Counted from the first letter of the stretch, positions 1 through 6,073 are shown. The stretch: DNA of 6,667 nt from DATELY01 sp040513115 (GCA_040513115.1 JBEVDW010000218.1:1-6667), one strand, 5' to 3'. A program made the numbers and translations. The notes: generated by a model from the letters alone, not told the origin.

Positions 1-1
1 G

Positions 2-76
2 CAGGCGTCCTTCGACGCACTGACGCTCTCGGACAAGTTGTCCCTCGAGTCCACCCGTGTAAAAGCACCGGCGTAG
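2..76 (+). CDS. 3' end of an unidentified protein gene (partial)
   Basis: Reading from base 2 gives 24 sense codons and a TAG stop at 74-76; the peptide ends in LESTRVKAPA. Most codons in this frame end in G or C (about 19 of 24), as expected for a real gene in this GC-rich DNA. The competing open frame from base 1 has clearly poorer third-position GC. Too little is visible to name a family. The gene would converge on the DUF3313 gene, with a small hairpin between them. A minus-strand frame is also open here, so the call is tentative. Confidence 0.35.
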   Translation, partial: QASFDALTLSDKLSLESTRVKAPA

Positions 77-143
77 AACTAGGGAAGCTCTGGTCGTGCG
101 GGCATCGGTCGCAGCGCGAACCTCCACCCACTGAGCTGCTGGT

Positions 144-158
144 TTACGCGCCGCGTAA
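144..158. terminator. Small hairpin between convergent ends, possible weak terminator
   Basis: TTACGC (144-149) and GCGTAA (153-158) form a perfect 6-bp stem around a 3-base loop. The hairpin directly abuts the TAG stop of the minus-strand gene (159-161) and lies downstream of the presumed plus-strand gene end at 76. No T-run follows on either strand, so it is not a textbook intrinsic terminator. The placement is the main argument. Confidence 0.3.
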
Positions 159-839
159 CTAATGTTCCCGTGCGGCATCGAGTGCGCTGCGCAGTGTCTT
201 GGCCCACGATTGCATCATTCGACGCGCGTCAGCTGCGTTGGTCAGACTGTTTGTCCACGTCAACGACGTAGAAGAGCTCGCGTCCTTGTGATCGGCAGCG
301 CGCGCCAGAATCTGCCCCGACTCGGAATCGCGCAGCTCAGCAATCAAGGTCATTTCCCCTGCCGACGTCGTATAGGTGCGGGAGCGGCCGGGCTGCATGG
401 TGTCTGGCGCATTGATGTACAGATCGACGACTGCGGCGCTCACGCGCAACACGTCGGGACCTGCGGCGTCGACAATTTGATAGCCGCCCTTCTTCTGCAG
501 CTCCTCGGTGAACACTTTGCGGAACTCCTCCGCCACATCGCTGCGAATCCGCTCCCGATCGCTCGAGCTGACCTGCGCCGAACTTGGCTTCCAGTCTTTC
601 CTGAAGGCCACGGAGACGGGATCGAGCATGAGTTTCTTGTAGCTCTCGAGTGTGGCGCCGGGACGCTTGTACAGCACATCGACTTTCGAGCTCTTGGTCA
701 GCTCCAGTCCGTCATGCGACACGGCCTCGAGCTGATTCTTGGACGCTGCTGCCGCGATACCGCACATAGACAACACGAGCATCGCAACGACGGCGCCGCG
801 ACTTGCGCCATTGTGAGATCCGACGCGGGAATCGAGCAT
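159..839 (-). CDS. DUF3313 family exported protein
   Basis: A 226-residue product. The start chosen is ATG at 839-837, because TTAGGAG lies 8 bases upstream (854-848). A longer in-frame reading to 914 would add 25 residues before the signal peptide and is unlikely. Residues 1-32 form a signal peptide: a basic stretch with R5 and R14, a hydrophobic core AVVAMLVLSMCGIAAAA, and a likely signal peptidase I site near AAA-S33. DUF3313 proteins are usually annotated as lipoproteins. Here the only Cys (C26) is preceded by LSM, a poor lipobox, so lipidation is doubtful. The mature part has the family pattern: DGLEL at 44-48, VLYKRPGA at 55-62, a Y-K-K-L-x-L-D-P segment near 67-74, a helical region 94-117, then GYQIVDAAGPDVLRV (119-133) and a late beta segment GEMTLIAELRDSESG (161-175). 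The function of the family is unknown. It diverges from the patatin-like gene, so the two may share a control region. Confidence 0.85.
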   Translation of the reverse strand: MLDSRVGSHNGASRGAVVAMLVLSMCGIAAAASKNQLEAVSHDGLELTKSSKVDVLYKRPGATLESYKKLMLDPVSVAFRKDWKPSSAQVSSSDRERIRSDVAEEFRKVFTEELQKKGGYQIVDAAGPDVLRVSAAVVDLYINAPDTMQPGRSRTYTTSAGEMTLIAELRDSESGQILARAADHKDASSSTSLTWTNSLTNAADARRMMQSWAKTLRSALDAAREH

Positions 840-847
840 GTTCGGTA

Positions 848-854
848 CTCCTAA
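848..854 (-). promoter_or_regulatory. Shine-Dalgarno that sets the DUF3313 start
   Basis: On the minus strand TTAGGAG (854 down to 848) sits 8 bases before the ATG at 839. This supports the shorter 226-residue product over the longer open frame. Confidence 0.7.
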
Positions 855-894
855 GCCTGGGAATGCGCAATCGTTGGCGACGGAGTGCACAGGG

Positions 895-924
895 GCTATC
901 GAGTTTCCGCACATTCGCGGACAA
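895..924 (-). promoter_or_regulatory. Weak sigma70-like promoter candidate for the DUF3313 gene
   Basis: On the minus strand TTGTCC (924-919, 4 of 6 to TTGACA) is followed after 18 bases by GATAGC (900-895, 3 of 6 to TATAAT). This would give a leader of roughly 50 bases before the ATG at 839. A 5-bp stem (TCCGC at 906-910 with GCGGA at 917-921) lies between the boxes. Matches this poor occur by chance, so this is only a candidate. Confidence 0.18.
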
Positions 925-1015
925 GACTACGGAAGAACGGACCCAGCTTCGCAACCTGAAGGAACGAATCAACTGCAGCGTTGGCCTCGCATCTCCATGC
1001 GAATTGTTGCTAGCG

Positions 1016-1034
1016 ACGAAGCGCAACGCTTCGT
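1016..1034. promoter_or_regulatory. Perfect 8-bp hairpin in the divergent intergenic region
   Basis: ACGAAGCG (1016-1023) and CGCTTCGT (1027-1034) pair perfectly around a CAA loop. It lies 69 bases before the patatin-like start codon and 176 bases before the DUF3313 start codon. No T-run follows on either strand, so an intrinsic terminator is unlikely. It could be an operator-like palindrome or a structured leader of the patatin mRNA. The rest of 840-1103 shows no other gene that I can support. Confidence 0.4.
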
Positions 1035-1103
1035 ACTCTCCAGGCGCGTCGATGACACGTACACCCCGCCCGAACACCGTCCAACCCACCCGGAACGCAG
1101 GGC

Positions 1104-2351
1104 ATGTGCAGATACGTCATTTGGAACCTCTTGTTGATCGCGGTGGTGTCACTGCCGAACCAGGGTTGCGTGTCGGCACCCAAGCGGCTGAGTGCCGTGC
1201 CAACCGAGATCACGGCCAAGGCGGAGATCCCGGGAATGCCGGGCGTGCGTTTCGTTGCAGGCGGCGCCGCCATCACGGAGTTCGTGAAGGCCAGCTTGGA
1301 GGGGCAACGTCGGGAGGAGGCCTACCGCGCGAGCCAGGGCCTCAGTGGACCGCTGCCGCCAGCGGTTTTCCTCGCAGTTTCCGGTGGCGGTGATAATGGT
1401 GCATTCAGCGCCGGGCTGCTCAATGGCTGGACGGCTAACGGAACGCGCCCCGAGTTCAAGCTGGTCACCGGCGTCAGCACGGGCGCACTCATTGCACCGT
1501 TCGCGTTTCTGGGTGCCAAGTACGACGCCACACTAAAGGAGGTCTACACCACGATCTCGGCAAAGGACGTGATCAAGCCGCGCAGCCTCCTCGCGGGCGT
1601 CTTTGGCGATGCAATGGCAGACAGTGCGCCGCTGTGGACCCTCACGCGCAAGTCCGTCAACGCGGAATTTCTCAAGGCGGTCGCGTCGGAGTACGAGAAG
1701 GGACGCTTCTTGTTTATCGGCACCGCGGATCTCGATGCGCGTCGCCCCGTCATCTGGAACATGGGCAAAATCGCGAGCTACGGCGATCAGAAGGCACTGG
1801 ATCTTTTTGTCAGCATCATGATTGCCTCTGCTTCGATTCCCGGGGGCTTCCCACCGGTCATGATCGATGTGGAGGCCGACGGCAAGCACTATCAGGAAAT
1901 GCACGTGGACGGCGGCACGATGGCGCAGGTCTTCGTCTATCCGGTCGGATTGTCGGCCGAGAGGATGAAAGCAGCCACGGGCACCACTCGCGAGCGCGGT
2001 CTCTACATCATACGCAACGCGCGGCTGGACCCGGACTGGGCAGACGTGGAGCGCAAAACGATGAGCATCGCCGGGCGCGCGGTCAGCTCACTGATCCACA
2101 CGCAAGGGGTCGGGGATCTCTACCGCATCTATGCCGCTGCGCAGCGCGACGGCGTCGACTACAACCTCGCATTCATCCCCTCGACGTTCAATGCGCCTCA
2201 CAAAGAGGAATTCGACAACGCCTACATGCGCGCGCTCTACGAGGAGGGCTACGCAATGGCAGTCAAGGGTTTTCCATGGATGAAGACGCCGCCCGCATTC
2301 GGCGCAGAATCCGTTCCAGCATCCGAGTCGAAAGCACCCGATTCTAAATAG
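1104..2351 (+). CDS. Patatin-like phospholipase, probable lipoprotein
   Basis: A 415-residue patatin-family acyl hydrolase, expected to cleave fatty acyl chains from phospholipids or other acyl esters with a Ser-Asp dyad. Visible signature: the oxyanion-hole loop SGGGDNGAF at 93-101, the nucleophile elbow GVSTG at 123-127 (Ser125), a conserved ASASIPGGFPP block at 241-251, and the catalytic Asp in DGG at 269-271 (Asp269). The glycine loop reads GGGDNG rather than the common GGGxRG/K, so the usual basic residue is Asn98. The rest of the fold is intact. The N-terminus (residues 1-22) is hydrophobic and ends at Cys22 in PNQGC. This resembles a lipoprotein signal, but with Asn at -3 and Gln at -2 it is an imperfect lipobox. 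The product is therefore probably exported and possibly lipidated. The start at ATG 1104 retains this leader; its ribosome site is weak (GGAA at 1092-1095). The C-terminal 20 residues are Ser/Pro/Ala-rich and probably disordered. It diverges from the DUF3313 gene and is followed after 145 bp by the SYLF gene on the same strand. Confidence 0.93.
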   Translation: MCRYVIWNLLLIAVVSLPNQGCVSAPKRLSAVPTEITAKAEIPGMPGVRFVAGGAAITEFVKASLEGQRREEAYRASQGLSGPLPPAVFLAVSGGGDNGAFSAGLLNGWTANGTRPEFKLVTGVSTGALIAPFAFLGAKYDATLKEVYTTISAKDVIKPRSLLAGVFGDAMADSAPLWTLTRKSVNAEFLKAVASEYEKGRFLFIGTADLDARRPVIWNMGKIASYGDQKALDLFVSIMIASASIPGGFPPVMIDVEADGKHYQEMHVDGGTMAQVFVYPVGLSAERMKAATGTTRERGLYIIRNARLDPDWADVERKTMSIAGRAVSSLIHTQGVGDLYRIYAAAQRDGVDYNLAFIPSTFNAPHKEEFDNAYMRALYEEGYAMAVKGFPWMKTPPAFGAESVPASESKAPDSK

Positions 2352-2374
2352 CGATCTCGAAGCGGATCCGCTGA

Positions 2375-2400
2375 CACTCGCGGATTTCCGATAGCGAGTG
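2375..2400 (+). terminator. Hairpin after the patatin-like gene, possible weak terminator
   Basis: CACTCGC (2375-2381) and GCGAGTG (2394-2400) form a perfect 7-bp stem around a 12-base loop, 24 bases past the patatin stop. There is no T-run, so termination by it alone is uncertain. An 8-base direct repeat, GCTGACAC, occurs at 2370-2377 and 2400-2407, exactly 30 bases apart, overlapping both edges of the hairpin. The rest of the 145-bp spacer up to the SYLF ribosome site shows nothing else I can name. Confidence 0.3.
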
Positions 2401-2496
2401 CTGACACCGCAGCGTTTACTGGGCGCCCTGGAGTGTTGCAGAACGCCCGCATCGAATCACGCGAGTCATCACAACAATGATCGGAGACAACAGACC

Positions 2497-3057
2497 ATGA
2501 ACAGACCTACCATCGTAAGACTTCACGCGCTTCTCATCGCGCTCGCTCTGATCTACCTGCCTTTGGGTACGGCACAGGCGAAGAAGGGTGCGGAGATCGA
2601 CGCCGAAGTCGATGCTGCGTTGCAAGTCTTCAAGCAGAAAGTAAAGGGCGCCGAGGAGTATCTGAAAGGATCCAAAGGCGTGCTCGTGATGCCCGGCATC
2701 AAGAAGGTTGGCTTCGTCGTCGGGGCGCAGTGGGGCGAAGGCGCACTTCGCATCGCTAACAAGACCGCTGACTACTACAAGATGAACGTCGGTTCGGTGG
2801 GCTTTCAGGCCGGATATCAGGATGCGAATTTCGTATTTCTGTTTCTGACCCAGGCCGCACTCGATAACTTTCGTGCGAGCGGGGGCTGGGGCACCGGTGT
2901 GGAAACGGGTATCACGATCGTCGATGCTTCCACGCCCGCGCTTACGCTCGACACGTTGAAATCGAAGGCGTCGGTCGTCGGATTCGCGTTCGGGCAGTCA
3001 GGCCTGATGGCAGGATGGTCAGCCAAGGGCTCGAAGTTCACCAAGATCAAGGGCTGA
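2497..3057 (+). CDS. Secreted SYLF/Ysc84-domain lipid-binding protein
   Basis: A 186-residue product with a signal peptide and one SYLF (Ysc84-related, formerly DUF500) domain. This domain binds phosphoinositides or membranes in eukaryotic members. Bacterial members are usually exported, and their role is poorly defined. The start is ATG 2497, with GGAG at 2483-2486 ten bases upstream. An open frame extends to 2398, but the extra 33 residues precede the signal peptide and are unlikely to be translated. The signal peptide is residues 1-28 (core ALLIALALIYLPLG) with a clear AQA cleavage site before K29. The mature part starts with a helix (31-57), then the family blocks SKGVLVMPGIKKVGFVVG (59-76), GEGALRI (80-86), VGFQAGYQ (101-108), FVFLFLT (112-118), GGWGTGVETG (129-138) and GFAFGQSGLMAGWSAKGSKF (162-181). 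Length and order match stand-alone bacterial SYLF proteins. It could be cotranscribed with the patatin-like gene, giving a lipase plus a lipid-binding protein, but the 145-bp spacer with a hairpin leaves this open. Confidence 0.92.
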   Translation: MNRPTIVRLHALLIALALIYLPLGTAQAKKGAEIDAEVDAALQVFKQKVKGAEEYLKGSKGVLVMPGIKKVGFVVGAQWGEGALRIANKTADYYKMNVGSVGFQAGYQDANFVFLFLTQAALDNFRASGGWGTGVETGITIVDASTPALTLDTLKSKASVVGFAFGQSGLMAGWSAKGSKFTKIKG

Positions 3058-3079
3058 TCGAGCGTCCGCAGGCTGTAAA

Positions 3080-3169
3080 CCACAAAGAACACTTAAAGAG
3101 CACATAGATTCGATTGGTCAGACTTGTCTTCGAACCATTCAGTCTTGCCGCTGTTCGTGATCTTTGTGG
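3080..3169. repeat. Long nested palindrome with CACAAAGA motif arms in a convergent spacer
   Basis: CCACAAAGAACAC (3080-3092) pairs with GTGATCTTTGTGG (3157-3169) at 12 of 13 positions. A perfect 10-base palindrome AGACTTGTCT (3120-3129) has exactly the same centre (3124.5). A further stem between them, GATTGGT (3112-3118) with ACCATTC (3134-3140), pairs at 6 of 7 positions, slightly off centre. The left arm also contains a near-direct repeat, AAAGAACAC (3084-3092) and AAAGAGCAC (3095-3103), with an 11-base period. It lies between the 3' ends of the SYLF and MscS genes. It may therefore act as a bidirectional terminator or mRNA end structure, or be a member of a dispersed intergenic repeat family. 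No open reading frame inside it is credible. Confidence 0.55.
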
Positions 3170-3225
3170 ACCTGCCACGCGAGCCGTCAGGCCGCTCATG
3201 CTGGCCAGTGATGTCGGCAGCTCGC

Positions 3226-4905
3226 TCACCCCTTGGAATGGGACGTCGCTTGCGCCGGCGACACGTGCCAGCTCTCTTTCGGCACCACCTTGGGAAGCTC
3301 GGGATCGCCCTCGTACGCGGGCGTCATGATCTGGACGCCGTACTCATTGAAGACGTCGAGAATGTTGCGATGAAGCTCCGTGTAGAGCGCCATCATGTTC
3401 CGCACATCATCACAGTACACGTTGATCTCGTACTTCACGCAGAAGTCATCGAGGCTCAATTGCCGCACGAAGGGAGCAGGCTCCTCCTTCAGGCCCGGCG
3501 TTCGTTTTGCGGCCATGCACAGCATCGCCTCGACCTGCCGCCACGGCACCTCGTATCCAATTCCGACGGTGGTATGCAGGATCAGCCCACCCTGCTTTGC
3601 GAGCGTGCTGTAGTTCAGGATCTGGCTCGACAGGATCTCGGAATTCGGGATGATGATCTCCTCGTTCTTAGGCGATCGCAGGTGCGTCACGAGGAGACGG
3701 ACTTCGCTGACAGTACCGAAGGCGTCATCGACCCTGATGAGATCACCTGCCCGGAAGGCACGCCGATACGTCATCGTGTAACCCGCCACGAGGTTTGCGA
3801 TCATCGAGGTTGCGCCGAGCGAGAACAGGACACCGAGAAAGATGGACACGCCCTGGAAGGCCGCCGTATTCGAGCCAGGCAGATAGGGATACGCAATGAC
3901 GATGGTGAGCGCGATGACCCCCACTCGAATGAGACGGTAGGTAGGCATTGCCCATTCGGTGTCGAACGTGCGCCATTTCACCGTCCCCTGCTCCACCGCC
4001 GTGGCGAACAGCTTCAACACCTTCAGTAGATAACGGACTCCTAGAAACAGCAGCACAAGGAAAAACGCGTTCGGCAGAAAGGCAACGAGACCCTGCCCCA
4101 TGCTTGCCAGCGGCTCACGCACGTAGCCCCACGAACGAGTCGCGACGCCGCGCGTCCAGGGGAACAACGACAGCATCCAGTACAAATAGAGGCACACGAG
4201 CACGAACAGAACCGTGCCGCGCAAGCCCCTTGCGAGTCCGTGCAGTCCCGTCTGGATCCATCGCGCCTGCACGAGTTCCAGCGATTGGACGCCCACCGAA
4301 CGAATACGCGTCGCATAGCGCTGCTCGACGGCATTCAGCTGTCGCGCAAAGCGCCGCAATAGCAGCACGAGCAGCAGGAACCCGACTGTCAGTCCCGCCG
4401 CCTGCCACGCTTGCCTCTTGAGGTACTCGGGCGTTCGCTCGAGCCGGTAATCCGCGATTGCATGGCGGATGGCATTTGCGATGCTCAGCGCTAACGTCTT
4501 TGGATGTACATCCTCGAGTCTGGCATCCGCATCAAAGACAGACAGGATCCGAGTTTGATCGGCAACGACATAGATGCCCGTGGGATGCTCGACCAGCGTT
4601 ATTCGTTGCGGATCGAACTTCGGATCGCGCGCCAGGGCTTCAAGGCGCGCGCCAATATCCCGAGCGCGCTTCTCTGCGGGATAGGCCGACACCCCGCGCA
4701 CCCGGAACAGCTCATTGCCATCGAGCATGACCGGCACCGCATGGATGTTGACGGACTCCTGCGCGGTCACGGGTTCTGGATCAGCCGCTAACACACCGCT
4801 GCCGCCGGGAAAAACTGCGAGCAAGACCAGGAGAACAGGGACCAGCGTTTTCAATCGGGAGCGAAACGTCCGATGGAAAAGCCGTGTAATCAGCCGCCCT
4901 TTCAC
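3226..4905 (-). CDS. MscS-family mechanosensitive ion channel with periplasmic N-terminal domain
   Basis: A 559-residue MscS-superfamily channel, expected in the inner membrane, where it opens under membrane tension to release solutes. Residues 1-40 look like a signal peptide (core LVPVLLVLLAVFPGGSGVLA, possible cleavage after VLA). Residues 42-160 are a soluble, probably periplasmic domain with a DARLEDVHPKTLA segment and a YRLERTPEYL end. Hydrophobic segments follow at about 168-184, 231-249, 273-299, 324-341 and 349-380. The last is the pore helix plus the start of the cytoplasmic beta domain: SLGATSMIANLVAGYT (362-377), FRAGDLIRV (384-392), GTVSEV (397-402) and EEIIIPNSEILSSQILNYS (415-433). 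Asn371 and Gly375 line up with conserved Asn and Gly of MscS TM3, while the small-residue Gly/Ala packing of E. coli MscS is only partly kept. The start is GTG at 4905-4903, the only usual start codon between the upstream in-frame stop and the signal sequence, and its ribosome site is poor (GAG 9 bases upstream). It begins 21 bases after the glycine-zipper gene, so cotranscription and perhaps translational coupling are likely. Confidence 0.93.
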   Translation of the reverse strand: MKGRLITRLFHRTFRSRLKTLVPVLLVLLAVFPGGSGVLAADPEPVTAQESVNIHAVPVMLDGNELFRVRGVSAYPAEKRARDIGARLEALARDPKFDPQRITLVEHPTGIYVVADQTRILSVFDADARLEDVHPKTLALSIANAIRHAIADYRLERTPEYLKRQAWQAAGLTVGFLLLVLLLRRFARQLNAVEQRYATRIRSVGVQSLELVQARWIQTGLHGLARGLRGTVLFVLVCLYLYWMLSLFPWTRGVATRSWGYVREPLASMGQGLVAFLPNAFFLVLLFLGVRYLLKVLKLFATAVEQGTVKWRTFDTEWAMPTYRLIRVGVIALTIVIAYPYLPGSNTAAFQGVSIFLGVLFSLGATSMIANLVAGYTMTYRRAFRAGDLIRVDDAFGTVSEVRLLVTHLRSPKNEEIIIPNSEILSSQILNYSTLAKQGGLILHTTVGIGYEVPWRQVEAMLCMAAKRTPGLKEEPAPFVRQLSLDDFCVKYEINVYCDDVRNMMALYTELHRNILDVFNEYGVQIMTPAYEGDPELPKVVPKESWHVSPAQATSHSKG

Positions 4906-4926
4906 CTTTGCGTACTCGAGGTCGAC

Positions 4927-5484
4927 TTACTTGACCGTATAGCCCCGTGCCTCGAGGCACACGGCCATGCCGCGCTTGAATGCGTTGGCGAGTTCCTGCT
5001 GTGCCGCCTGTGCTTGTGCCGCGTTCGCCTGAGCTTGCTGCGCTGCCTGTTGTTGCTGTTGAGATTGGGCCATCCGGCTCTGCCGACCACCGGCGAGTAC
5101 ACCGGCAGTTGCGCCGATGGCAGCGCCTTTACCCGCATCGTTACCTGCTACTTCGCCAATGATGGCGCCCGCAGCGGCACCCCTCAGGGCACCTTTAGCG
5201 CGCGCACCATCAGCTGCGGGGGCCTGGGCCTGAGCCGGTTGTGCTGGAGCCGCAGCGGGCGGCGGTGACATCGGATCGTAACCGGACTGCGTCTTCGACC
5301 AGTTGTAACACTCCGCCTCATCCTGAGCTTGTTTGGACGGGCTCTGTCCCTTCGCCGGGTAGGCGAACACGCCCGCTGAAGCGGCAAGTGTTTTCTGCGG
5401 CGGCGATTGCGCCCACGCCAGTGCAGCGACTGCGCAGGCAAGAAGGCTGATCATCGCTCTATTCGTCGCTTTCGGTGCTTGCAT
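4927..5484 (-). CDS. Exported glycine-zipper (YMGG-like) protein
   Basis: A 185-residue product starting at ATG 5484, with AGAGGA at 5498-5493 eight bases upstream. The signal peptide is about residues 1-25 (core MISLLACAVAALAWA, cleavage near AWA-Q). The mature protein has a conserved N-terminal block AECYNWSKTQSGYDP (57-71), a Pro/Ala/Gln linker (73-92), and a glycine zipper at about 98-133 (GALRGAAAGAIIGEVAG and GKGAAIGATAGVLAGG) of the kind that packs into membranes. A Gln/Ala-rich, probably helical region (134-165) follows, then a C-terminal block AFKRGMAVCLEARGYTV (168-184). The two mature-region cysteines, C59 and C176, sit in the two conserved blocks and could form a disulfide in the periplasm (inference). 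The role of such proteins is not settled; envelope stability or stress is often suggested. It is followed 21 bp later by the MscS gene in the same reading frame, which suggests a joint membrane-stress function. Confidence 0.82.
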   Translation of the reverse strand: MQAPKATNRAMISLLACAVAALAWAQSPPQKTLAASAGVFAYPAKGQSPSKQAQDEAECYNWSKTQSGYDPMSPPPAAAPAQPAQAQAPAADGARAKGALRGAAAGAIIGEVAGNDAGKGAAIGATAGVLAGGRQSRMAQSQQQQQAAQQAQANAAQAQAAQQELANAFKRGMAVCLEARGYTVK

Positions 5485-5492
5485 ATCTTCTG

Positions 5493-5498
5493 TCCTCT
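5493..5498 (-). promoter_or_regulatory. Shine-Dalgarno of the glycine-zipper gene
   Basis: AGAGGA on the minus strand (5498 down to 5493), 8 bases before ATG 5484. It favours this start over the internal Met at residue 11. The 81-bp gap to the upstream gene shows no convincing promoter or terminator. Confidence 0.6.
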
Positions 5499-5565
5499 CG
5501 AGACTTGAGCCCGCAGCTCACAGTTCAGATTTGTTGTGTGGAACTACTCGTAGCGGAACGCAGAC

Positions 5566-5952
5566 TCATTCTTTCCTTTCCGGATCCTTTGCCGGAGTCG
5601 GGCCGATCGCAGCACAGTCCCGCCACTGCGCTTCCGGAACGCGCGCATTGTCCAACCGCCAGTGCAAGCGCTTGCCGATCACGGTGAAGAGACTGTCCAA
5701 CTCCTTCCAGGAGACAGGGTGTGCGGGGTCCGCTGCGGACGCACTGAGACTGCCACGGCTCGTGCTCATTGCTGCGAGCTGTTCGCTGCTCACGCTGTCG
5801 AGCACCTCGCCTTCGATCTCGGGGCTCGGGGTCGGTTCGGCACTCGGTGGCTGTTCAGCGCTTGGCGCCGGTTCTGGACTCTGCGCCTGGGCGCTCATCG
5901 GCCCGAGCACGAGCATCATCATCACCGACGCGAACGTCGTTGCGCGGGCCAT
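5566..5952 (-). CDS. Small secreted Pro-rich hypothetical protein
   Basis: A 128-residue product that I do not assign to a family. The start is ATG 5952 with AGGT five to six bases upstream. Residues 1-23 form a signal peptide (core FASVMMMLVLGPMSA, cleavage after AQA at 21-23). Residues 24-46 are a Pro/Ser/Glu linker with the near-repeat PSAEQPPSAEP, probably disordered. The C-terminal part (52-120) looks folded: a helix-like DSVSSEQLAAM (52-62), then WKELDSLFTVIGKRLHWRLD (82-101) and ARVPEAQWRDCAAIGP (103-118). It has a single mature-part Cys (C113) and three Trp. The gene is first in a possible three-gene minus-strand run with the glycine-zipper and MscS genes (gaps 81 and 21 bp). Signal peptide, ribosome site and codon pattern support a real gene. 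The function is unknown. Confidence 0.68.
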   Translation of the reverse strand: MARATTFASVMMMLVLGPMSAQAQSPEPAPSAEQPPSAEPTPSPEIEGEVLDSVSSEQLAAMSTSRGSLSASAADPAHPVSWKELDSLFTVIGKRLHWRLDNARVPEAQWRDCAAIGPTPAKDPERKE

Positions 5953-6073
5953 GTTTACCTGTTGTTAGCTTGTAGTCTGCGCAAATCGTCCCTCCGATCC
6001 ACAATCACTGATATCGAAAAATCGCACGAAACCACCCGGTGTGAGGCGGCGGGCAACTGACGGTGCAAGCCGA

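Noticed and set aside
1..160. Frame-1 reading through 1-160 as a gene end
   Set aside because: Third-position GC is much poorer than in the frame that stops at 76, and its stop overlaps the DUF3313 stop region.
162..854. 230-codon plus-strand open frame opposite the DUF3313 gene
   Set aside because: It mirrors a well-supported minus-strand gene that has a signal peptide and ribosome site; its product is Arg/His-rich with no recognisable fold, typical of antisense frames in GC-rich DNA.
803..1393. 196-codon plus-strand frame across the divergent region into the patatin gene
   Set aside because: It overlaps the patatin gene in another frame, its product is low-complexity and Arg-rich, and it has no ribosome site.
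1634..2347. 237-codon plus-strand frame inside the patatin gene
   Set aside because: Alternate-frame shadow of the patatin C-terminal half; Arg/Gly/His-rich product without family features.
2398..2496. Upstream extension of the SYLF gene
   Set aside because: The added 33 residues precede a complete signal peptide, while ATG 2497 has a good GGAG site.
3080..3169. Possible CRISPR-like or tandem repeat array in the convergent spacer
   Set aside because: Only two near-direct copies with an 11-base period and one inverted copy; no regular repeat-spacer pattern and no cas genes.
3124..4029. 301-codon plus-strand frame opposite the MscS gene
   Set aside because: Long, but antisense to clearly conserved MscS motifs; the product is rich in Arg, His and Asp and resembles no family.
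3948..4421. 157-codon plus-strand frame opposite MscS
   Set aside because: Antisense shadow with an Arg/Ala/Pro-rich product.
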